Below are positions 47,626 through 56,210 of a stretch of 64,000 nt of DNA, piece by piece (positions within the stretch are counted from its first letter, which is position 1; every line of letters begins with the position of its first letter). The notes beneath the pieces are model-generated. The model was not told the origin of the DNA. It worked only from the letters and a program-made list of their open reading frames with translations, and searched no databases. The stretch is from contig JAKTNV010000009.1 in assembly GCA_022747635.1 (NCBI GenBank), positions 28,807,622 through 28,871,621 of the forward strand, read 5' to 3'. Position numbers and translations under genes: made by a program. The DNA comes from Hetaerina americana. Its lineage: Eukaryota; Arthropoda; Insecta; Odonata; Calopterygidae.

Positions 47626-47780
47626 GAATAACTGATCGTAGCACTTTTCTTCTTGATAAAATTTATTTTACGACCGGGTTTCGATGTATTACATCATCAG
47701 ACCTGGTGATGATGTAATACTTCGGAACCCAGTCGTAAAATAAATGTTATCAAGAAGAAAAGTGCTACGATCAGTTATTC
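47626..47780. repeat. Long foldback with hammerhead-like core
   Basis: Arms 47,626-47,699 and 47,707-47,780 (~74 bp) are reverse complements with few mismatches and a ~7-base centre. The left arm, read on the minus strand from the centre, gives CTGATGA, TGTAATACATC, GAAAC, CCGGTC, then gtaaaataaattttatc and gaagaaaagtgctacgatc. The right arm is the same but with the core changed (CTGGTGATGATG... and GGAACCC). Cruciform or long hairpin RNA formation would be possible. Confidence 0.85.
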
Positions 47781-50695
47781 ATTGTCTTCAATTTAATTCT
47801 GTAAGACCATTTGCAGAATGGTGTACGAAGCATGAGTAATGATCACAAATAAAAGAATAATGACAATAACGTCGTTAAAATTAAAAATTGCAAGTAGAGT
47901 GATTTTTTATTATTTTAATATTCGCACCGTAAACCTCAGGGCTCGGTTTACCACAATTTTTCCCAAAAATGTCAATAAATTCAATTATTGGGTATCTTCC
48001 ATCGTGACAGCGATTTGCTGATACGATGCAGCTCTATACAATCACCATAGGTGGCATCTGCATATTGATCTGTAGCAGGTCCATAATCTCTAGAACGTCC
48101 CTTGCAAAATTATCAGCCCTTAATAGATTCCTACACGCCTCCCATCATCATTAGTCTTCCTCTAATAGCCTCCCCAGTCCCATCCCTAAAAATAATGGTC
48201 CTCTGTGAAACAGTGATTTGTTCTCTTAAGTTTCCTTCTCCTTCATGTAAATGCCCTTGTTGTGCATTTTCCTCACTCATTCTCAGAAGTAATTATTCAT
48301 TTATTAGTGCCAATCCATTTTGTCTTCTGCAGAAACACACTTAAGTCGATTTTTAAAATACTTTTCTGAGCCCTTTTTTTATTCTATCGTTTTGCTGCCT
48401 ACAGATAAAAAATCTGCCACTTTTTCAAGAATATCTTTGCTTAGTCTGGTTTGAAAATTATCTTTCTTAGGCTCTTCTTCCATGGCTGGTCATTATATTA
48501 ATTTTATTCTTGCTTCTCTTGAGGTTGAACATGTTCATGCCTTTCCCCGTACAGTTTCTACATATTCTTCTTAGGTATTCTTTCTTCTCTACAATTGTAC
48601 CCATGTCAAAAAATCGCTACATATTCGTCTTTCTGCGTGAATTCCTACTCTTGCATTTATTTTTTCGTTGAGGTCGTTGATTTGATGCGTTCGTCATGGT
48701 GATCTTGAGAGATAATGAGCAACTTAACCAGAGAGCAGAGAAAAAAAAACGAGTAAGCCTTTCTATTTTTCAAATTATTCTCTGCGTTCACCTAATTCAA
48801 TAAATGCTGCTTGCTCTCAGTATAGAGCGCTTAGCTAGCTTCGACAATGGTAGTTTATTACGATTATATTATATAAGGTCTTGTTCTTTCCCCTCCATTC
48901 TTTAGTAGGTGGGGCTATAAAAAATATTTTTCTCTTTCTTCAGGTAAACTAAGATAAGAGAACGTTCTGAAAACCCTTTATGAAGTTCAAATATTTTAAT
49001 ACAAGCTTAGGACATAAAAGGTTTACTCAGACTACATTATTGACATGAAGTTATCTGTGCAAATCGTGTAAATACCGGTATAAACCTTGTTCTGGAGAAT
49101 AACTTCTAAAAATGTCTTATTATTCTTCCTCCTTGTCTTCATCGGTCTCTTATTACTTTTGAGGATATTTTCATTGCAATAATAATAAACGTACGTACTG
49201 AGAATATTTTATTTACTCTTAAATGATTTTGAGTGGTTCCTGGGAATGCGAATATCCAATGCCATCATACTTTGAAGGGACAGGGACACCATGTTTCGGC
49301 GGCCGCCAATTCTGTTTCAACGAAAAACTCTACAAGTGTTTCCTGGTTTGCAGAATATTTTTTTTTCTAGGCAATAAAGTACTCTTTGTTTCCTCTACCT
49401 CTCTATATTAATATCAATAAGGAATTCGCATTTCAACTTTGAATATTTTGGTGTGGGCGTGACTGAACAGATTCAAATATGCGACGCTCGGTCAGACGCT
49501 TCCATCTATCGTCGAGGAAATGAAACTACTTGGGCCGTCAGGGGGTCGGGCTCCCGTTTCCTTGTGTTGAGATGCGCTATCTCTTGGCAAATATCTAAAC
49601 TCTTAAGAGACTCAGCTTAATCGATTCGAGAGCCAATGACAAAAGGAAAGAAGCAATGAGTAAGTGAACTTCATGCTGAATAATGTTAGCGCCGTTTGTT
49701 GAGCTGACTACATTTTTCACATGTGTTATGCAGCTTAAGGATGTTGGAAGAAAGCCACATTTTTACAACGTAATTCTTAACTTAGATTATTTGTTCTTGA
49801 AATGCGTGGCCAAATGCAATTAAAGTAAATGGAGGATGAAATTGTGGCGCAAAAAACCGAAATTTGTGTATCTCTGGATAAATAGAATTATTTTATTTGT
49901 CTACCAATTAATTTACATTATTTTACTTAAAAATGTTGAAAAACCATCAATTAAGGTGGGTCATAACTGTTTATTCCAAGTTTAATGGTGCTAGCTCTGA
50001 AGTAATTGGAAATGCACCTATTTTGATTTAAAATATTGGTAAAATTCAAAGCTGACGTAATTCTACTTATTGCTATAAACTGCCAACGTTCATTGTGTGC
50101 AGTGACATCCCTTGAAGCATTCCAGGGGAAAACTTCCTCTTTCTTTTGCAGGGATTGTATTAAACATTTTAATGGGGCCCGGATATTTGTTAAATGTTTT
50201 TGATTTGATTTTTTAATTAAAAGTTGTGCTTGTTCTCCTCTGTTAACGTGGGGAAAATGTAACCCATGCGACGAATAACATCCATTCAGAATATAAATCT
50301 AGCATTTGATATTAGATGCGATAAAATATAAATACATTTGTCACCTATTAGCAAAATAATTTTAAATATACCCACCGTACATCCTGAATCACACCTGATC
50401 CGCCTGCTTTTTGTCAATTAGTTTCATTGCACGCAGTGAAAACAAATCGTATCGTATCCCAGTCTGATAATAAAGGGAAAATATTTCCACTTCAGTAAAA
50501 AGAAACCGTTCGTGTTGTAGGTAATCCACAAGTAATATTGCCAGCATATACATGTAAGCTGATTCGTTAATTTACGTATTTTGGAATACCTGAAAGAAAC
50601 GGGAGAGGTTGCAACTTGGTCAATAGTGTAATTTATGTGTCTATATACATACATATAAACCATAAACACAGAAATCAACTCGAAGGTCGGTTTGG
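47781..50695. other. Unassigned stretch
   Basis: Pyrimidine-rich at 48,100-48,760 (A/G-rich minus strand, possibly more decayed element, no motif). The rest is AT-rich with nothing recognised. Confidence 0.35.
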
Positions 50696-50703
50696 TAGGT
50701 GAT

Positions 50704-51011
50704 CAGAGGGATCGGGATGGTGAGGTAGTTAACGTGCTGACTACCCACTCAGAGGGCCCGGGTTCGAATCTTGGAGGCGGCAGATATTTTTCAGTGGAAT
50801 CCTGATTCCTTCTTGAGATTTGTAGAGCGCACTTTGAGTGAACACGCCGTCCGTCGGATGGGACGTTAAGCTGTGAACCCCTTGGCGCCTATCGTTAAGA
50901 GTAGGCTAATGCCGACGCCAGGATCCTTTCCACCATTCATCCTTTCGCATCCATCCCCTATATCGTAAATGATCCAAGCTATCAGTCTTCTCCCATAAAA
51001 ACTACCACTAC
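50704..51011 (+). repeat. SINE-A copy 6 (best preserved)
   Basis: The head has A-box-like tggtgaggtagttaacgtg and a good B box, GGGTTCGAATC (50,760-50,770). The body has tttttcagtggaatcctg, ggatgggacgttaagctg, ccttggcgcctatcg, a C/T-rich part and gtaaatgatccaagctatc. The tail is aaaaactaccacta. TAGGTGAT occurs at 50,696-50,703 and 51,012-51,019, a clear 8-bp target duplication. Confidence 0.85.
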
Positions 51012-51029
51012 TAGGTGATGATAGAGTTC

Positions 51030-51245
51030 ACCCAGCATTAAGCCCGACGGCGGATGAAATTCACATACCAGGGGCCAGTTCCTTTGCCGGTTTGGTTTCC
51101 CAGTAAGATCTGGTACCCGAAATATTACATAACTTGGTGGAGCTGCAGGTCCCCAGAGAGGCGTGACCGGCAAACGACGCTCAACCTGGGGTACTGCGAT
51201 CTTATAAAGCACCATGGAATATAAAAATTTATTAAACGTGGCCAT
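51030..51245 (-). repeat. Possible relative of SINE type C
   Basis: The minus strand contains gagcgtcgtttgccggtcac, then actgggaaaccaaaccgg and ggtatgtgaatttcatccgcc. These parallel gagcgttcgcc, gcgggaaaccaa and gagtgaatttcacacgcc of the 22.3 kb SINE in the same order. Confidence 0.4.
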
Positions 51246-51699
51246 TTCACTTTTATTACATGTATGCAGAGGTCTAGCAATTGATTATTACCAATAACTT
51301 GTAAAAACCGCTGAAAGTCAGTGTTGCAGTTTGATGATAGAAATTAGATAATGTGCAATTATCATTTCAGGGGAATCTTCCAGATTATTAGATGTAATCT
51401 ACCTATCACACGACTTTCATATATCTCCTAATGAAGTGAAACGCACTTAATATTAGAAAGTGATCTCTCTCATGATATAATAATATTGGTTAAATCAAGA
51501 AAAAATCTAAATGAAGGTGTATTGAAGCAGATAATTTCAGAATTTTATAGTGGATGGAGAGATGTTGTTGTCTCTCTCGAGAAAAAAGATCCATCGAATC
51601 AATTAGTCTGCCCTCTCTTGCCCTGACAGTCGAACTCCAACAAAATGGGGGGGTAGGAATATTTCCTTACTGGTCTGAAGTAATCTGGAACACTACCTC
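51246..51699. other. Unassigned stretch
   Basis: Nothing recognised. Confidence 0.4.
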
Positions 51700-51870
51700 A
51701 AATAGGTAGGAGACTTTGGATATGTGGGTTTGGAGAAGGATGGAAGAATTGAAAGGGACAGAAAAGAAAACAAATGAGGATCTTGCTAGGGATGTTGTGG
51801 GACATTGTAAAGGAAACACCAGAAGATCCAAATGATTGGAATATAGGAATGAAAGTCAGCGAGTAATTCA
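51700..51870 (+). pseudogene. LINE relic, post-polymerase region
   Basis: The plus strand reads MWVWRRMEELKGTEKKTNED then LARDVVGHCKGNTRRSK. It carries the EMWVWRRM-K-W-T-K-TNEEVL block, in one frame for ~40 codons. Start and end are not resolved. Confidence 0.6.
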
Positions 51871-52268
51871 TAAAATCGGCTAGCCAGTTAGACAAGGGAT
51901 CTTTGATGAATGCATTAATATCAATATGATAGGTATGGGATGTGAACCAATTTAACGAAGCAAATATTTTGCGGTTTTGTAAAATTAGAATGGACAAAAG
52001 AAGGAGAGTCCTGCGAAACTTTCATATGTCCGATACAAAGAATTCTCGTATGAGAAGGAATTCAAACACGCGACCTGCTAATCAGCTTGTCCGCGTGACA
52101 ACCATCGTGAAAACCGGGTCGAACGTTGACGAACGGTTCACCGTTGGAAAATGATGACGATCCGGTTCAAATGTATCACATGCAAGGCGAATGAATCGTG
52201 ATTGTAAAGAAATCTCATGGTAAACGTTCAAACTTCAATCTGCAAATAACTTATGATAATGGTGTATC

Positions 52269-52269
<1 letters not shown>
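51871..52269. other. Unassigned stretch
   Basis: Nothing recognised. Confidence 0.35.
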
Positions 52270-52312
<43 letters not shown>

Positions 52313-52316
52313 TAAT
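52270..52316. repeat. (AAT)n microsatellite
   Basis: About 15 trinucleotide units with one break near 52,308. Confidence 0.95.
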
Positions 52317-52332
52317 GAATGTAGTCTGAAAC

Positions 52333-52680
52333 ATCTGGACATCGGAGTAGTGTCGCTGGCGAGTAAATTAGCTTCCCACTCAGAGGTCCCGAATTCGTAT
52401 CCCGGCGGTGGCAGAATTTCTCATTATTATCCGCATTCTTATGTGTGGGCCATGTGGAAATCAATTCAAAGCAGTTTAATACACTGTCCGCAGTAGAGGA
52501 TGTTAAATTGCGTATTCTTTATTGTCATTGTTTGACAGTAGACTTGTTCCGACGCCTTGTTACTCCTCACCCTTCCCCCCTATCCCTGAAAATCCTCTCC
52601 TCCCCAAATTACTACCCCTCTTTTCAATGGTGAAAACACTTTGGTATTCAGTCGCCTCCGCTAATAGCTAATATAACTCT
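52333..52680 (+). repeat. SINE-A copy 7, diverged
   Basis: tcggagtagtgtcgctggcg and cttcccactcagaggtcccg match the SINE-A head. The B box is altered (gaattcgtatcccgg). gaggatgttaaattgcg corresponds to the GGACGTTAAGC motif. A (TAA)n array lies just upstream. Confidence 0.65.
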
Positions 52681-53637
52681 AAAAGAACATTACCTTTCGC
52701 GTGTAAATACTGTTGTAATTGTCCATAGCTGTGCGTAAAATATATGCGGGACGCAAGGCTTTCGTTTCCTGTATAACCTTAAGCTGGATTGAAAATTCAG
52801 AATCGCATGACATAGTTTTCAAGGATAAATCTTGTAAATCAATTAAAATATTGTGTTATTCACTTAGATTTTATTTTTCGATTCACTAACCTTAGTTAAT
52901 GTGACAATAATTTTGAGAAAAGTAAATATCTTCTTTTTGGCAAAGTATTTTGTTGTTTCTACTCGCTAATAGTATTGCTGGCGTCTTAATTTAGTTGCTC
53001 AAAGTGGGCTACAGCTATGTAAGTAAGTTATAGGAAGTCGATATATATTTAGTATACTGCATTCTCAAAATTAGTGATTGTATCGCTTATAGCTGCTTAC
53101 CTTGTGAAAGGAAGACCGTATTGACTTCTTCTACGTGTTAAGAATTTGAAACATTAACTTGATATTATTAAAGTCTAATGCAGCGATTTTAATTTATAAA
53201 ACAGGCATAATTTAATCTTCTTGCAGCTTTTTTCATGTTATGATGCGATAATAGTAACCAAGGAAGCCCGAAATCCATTAGGTGTGAACAAAATTCAATG
53301 TTTTTTTAGCAAAGCACTCTATTTTTGTCATTGATATTTAAATGATGGCTACTTAGCTTCACCGAAAGGAGATTATTTCTTTCTGAATTGAAGGATGGTT
53401 CAAGTGGCGGTAAAATACATACAAGTTCTCTAATGACAAAGCATTGTGTTAATTACAAAAATTACCGGGTCATCCATAGTTTTTCGCCTGTCATCAATCG
53501 TAAACCAAACGTTTTTCCTAATTTCACCATTGAATAGCTTCCTCACGTTTCTTGTGTTCTTCACACATAATAAAATTTTTGTCTACATTGGAAGGACTTT
53601 ACTTCTCGAATACCCCTAAATCCAGGACTTAAAAACA
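52681..53637. other. Unassigned AT-rich stretch
   Basis: Nothing recognised. Confidence 0.4.
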
Positions 53638-53639
53638 TA

Positions 53640-54565
53640 CAAGGTCGCACCCAAAAGTGGTAGGACTGATTTTTTTACAAGAATTTTATTGACGATATAC
53701 TTACATCGACTTAATAATCTTCAAAGTATGCTCCTTGAGCTGCTCCACACTTAGTATAACGTTGCTCCCATTCCCCGTACGCCCGCTGGAAATTTTCTTT
53801 GGGGATGCCGCTAATGACCCTCGTCGAAGCCTCTTGAACGGCCTTTATCGAGTCAAAACGTCGTCCCTTGAGCTCTTTTCATCAAGGGGAAGAAGAAGAA
53901 GTCCGGTGGTGCCAGATCGGGAGAATAGGGCGGGTGCGGCTACGTGGCAACGCCGTATTTGGCCAGGAGCTCTCTGACGACGAGCGCGCCATGGCAGAAT
54001 TTTCGGCACCATCTTGGCGCACACCTTGCGCATGGCCAAATCCTGTGAAATAATGCGTTGGACGTTGGATGAAGACAGACCCAACGGGTCTGCAATTTCT
54101 TCACTGGTTAAGCGTCGGTCTGTGTTCAGCAGTGTCCTCACTCTGTCCACATTCGTGTCGGTTCTTGCCGTCGACGGCCGTCCGGAGCGATGGTCGTCTT
54201 CAACGAGCTCCCTACCCTCTTTAAATAACTTGTGCCACTCAAATACTGCGGAACGGCTTAAGGCAGTGTCCCCATAAGCCTGCTTGATCATATCGAGGGT
54301 CTCAGTTGCCGTCTTCCCGAGTTTCGCACAAAACTTCACGGAATAACGTTGCTCTAAATTCAGATTCATTTTGTTTTTCGACGCGGACAAAAAACTTGCT
54401 TCATTAAAAACGGTGTCCTCACTCAAAGACAGCCCGCAGGCGACTGAGGTTGGTGTTGGTCTCTTGCTAACAGCCGCCTGCACCCTACCCTGCCAGACAG
54501 ACCCCCCTCCACCGCTCAGTTCGCGCCAGAGAAAATCAGTCCTACCACTTTTGGGTGCGACCCTG
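53640..54565 (-). mobile_element. Mariner-family element 1, internally deleted (926 bp)
   Basis: Terminal inverted repeats of ~34 bp: left CAAGGTCGCACCCAAAAGTG..., right end complement CAGGGTCGCACCCAAAAGTG..., one mismatch over the first 34 bases. TA flanks both ends (53,638-53,639 and 54,566-54,567), the Tc1/mariner target duplication. Full-length mariners are ~1.3 kb, so ~350-400 bp is missing. The missing part removes the first two catalytic aspartates. Mobility would depend on a transposase supplied in trans. Confidence 0.9.
53711..54369 (-). pseudogene. Mariner transposase, N-terminus and C-terminus only
   Basis: Starting at ATG 54,369 (the upstream in-frame part runs into the inverted repeat and is not coding), the N-terminal DNA-binding domain is intact. 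It has RYSVKFCAKLGKTATETLDM, then RSAVFEWHKLFKEGRELVED, the linker SGRPST, a second helix-turn-helix (DRRLTSEEIADPLGLSSSNV) and KVCAKMVPK. After the deletion junction near 54,000 a different frame gives LLAKYGVAT-stop-PHPPYSPDLAPPDFF, which keeps the third aspartate (YSPDLAP). After one more frameshift comes RFDSIKAVQEAS, NFQRAYGEWEQRY and the normal C-terminus YFEDY, stop at 53,711. The first two catalytic D residues are lost, so the protein cannot cut DNA. Confidence 0.85.
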
Positions 54566-54567
54566 TA

Positions 54568-55104
54568 TTTTAACCTAGCAAAATAACTTTCCAAAAACTC
54601 TATTGTTATTATTTATTACCTCATATCTTGTGAATTGCCTTTCATCACCTTCCTAACCTGTCACACATGAAAATTGTACAGACTTTCTTTCTCTCTCTGA
54701 GTTAATCTAACTTCTCTTATTCATCTCATCCTGAATCTCAGCATGTCAAATCCTTTTTGACTTTTTCTCCATGCCTGAAATTAATCCAATGTAGACTTCC
54801 TCTCATTCCAAATTCAATCTATAATTTTTGTTTTTTCTCCTAACCTTCAAGCTTAGTTTCCTCATCTCTAAACCCTCCAATGTACGCTCTTTTCTGAAAA
54901 ACATTCTGAGTTATAAAGACATTACTTATTTTATTTTTACGTATTAGCGAAGTCCCAGTCATTGTTCCAGTCTTTTGAAATTATTCTATAGTTAATTGAA
55001 TCCTTCTCCTGATGCCTTCAATGTTATAAAAATTTTGGACCAAAACACTGCTTTAATACGAGAACTGAGTTATTTTTTCTGATTTACGATCTTTTAATTT
55101 AATG
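54568..55104. other. Spacer between two mariner elements
   Basis: Pyrimidine-rich, then AT-rich. No recognised motif. Confidence 0.4.
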
Positions 55105-55106
55105 TA

Positions 55107-55859
55107 CGAGGGTCATCCGGAAAGTAGTACCCGTTCGTGCCGCATGAAGTTCTGACGACGCGAGTAGCCGCTGGACGAGGTCAGATAGCTTCAGTGGCTT
55201 GTCTGCCTTCTCTGAGCCAAGTTGCGTGACGCTAGCATTGCCTGTGTTGTTTCTGTGATTGTTTACAATGTTTAAAAAAATTGAGAACGCCGCCAGTTGT
55301 GAAGTGAGGGCAGTGATTAAATTCCTCAATGCAAGAAACGTTCGCCCATGTGATATTCATCGCCAATTAAAGGAGGTGTATGGAGACAATGTAATGGACG
55401 AGTCGTCTGTTCGGCGGTGGTGTCGCAACTTCAACATGGGGAGGGGGAACACACACGACGATGAGCGTTCGGAGAGACCGTCTGTCATTACAGACCAACT
55501 GGTGAGCTCAGTTGACGAATTCGTGAGGAACGATCGGCGCGTCACAATTGATGACATCTGTGAGCATTTTCCCAATGTTTCTCGAACAATTGTTCATGAA
55601 ATTGTTAAACACCATCTGCATTATGCAAAAATTTGTGCAAGATGGGTCCCTCGCGTATCTCAATGAGCTGGCGGCGAAGGACTATGCAGCAGGAATACAG
55701 AAACTTGTCACACGTTATGACAAATGCCTTAATTTGCTTGGAGATTATGTTGAGAAGTAGTTTAAAGTATCCTCTTTCAAATAAAATTTTTTATGTTTGT
55801 TAATATTTACTTTTGTCTTTTTATTTCACGAACGGGTACTACTTTCCGGATGACCCTCG
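55107..55859 (+). mobile_element. Mariner-family element 2, internally deleted (753 bp)
   Basis: Perfect 33-bp terminal inverted repeats beginning CGAGGGTCATCCGGAAAGTA, flanked by TA at 55,105-55,106 and 55,860-55,861. The repeats and transposase are unrelated in sequence to element 1 beyond family level. About half of the usual length is missing. The perfect repeats suggest a fairly recent insertion. Confidence 0.9.
55268..55760 (+). pseudogene. Mariner-like transposase lacking the catalytic core
   Basis: ATG at 55,268 opens a 132-codon frame to the stop at 55,664-55,666. It holds the N-terminal helix-turn-helix region (CEVRAVIKFLNARNVRPCDI, then SSVRRWCRNFNMGR), the linker ERPSV, a second helix-turn-helix (DRRVTIDDICEHFPNVSRTI) and the closing YAKICARWVPR. 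The deletion junction then changes frame. In the new frame the C-terminus is intact: YLNELAAKDYAAGIQKLVTR, then YDKCLNLLGDYVEK and a stop at 55,758. All three catalytic acidic positions fall in the missing part. The remaining open frame would encode only the DNA-binding half, which could in principle bind the inverted repeats; that is inference. Confidence 0.85.
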
Positions 55860-55919
55860 TATATTCCATTGTGTGGAGGAGTTCACACCAAATAACTTAC
55901 CTTTCGTTTTCTCATGAAT

Positions 55920-56210
55920 TATCATGTCCCATGTGAGGAGAGGAATCGAGAAAATTATATGGCTGGATAGGAAATGCAACGATGACGTTCTATGCATGCT
56001 GGGGGAAGATAGATTGCGGTTGGGAGAAATTCGAAGAAAGCCGGGGAGTTGTTGCTAGATATACTGAAATGGGATGCTGAAGATCGTAATAGTAGATGGG
56101 TAATGCTGGCAAAGTGACGTAGACAGATGAGGAGAAAGGGGTGGAATTAAGGGAGTAAGAGGAATCCAGGGATGAAAAATGAAGATATTGTAGTACGTAA
56201 TATGATATTT
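55920..56210 (+). pseudogene. LINE relic, C-terminal region
   Basis: The plus strand reads RRGIEKIIWLDRKCNDDVLC, then MLGEDRLRLGEIRRKPG, matching RRM-K-I-W-DR-TN-EVL and the GE-R-L-I-R block. Later parts are interrupted by stops. It follows 60 bases after mariner element 2. Confidence 0.6.

Noticed and set aside
54371..54586. Plus-strand frames within mariner element 1
   Set aside because: Shadows of the minus-strand transposase and its inverted repeat.
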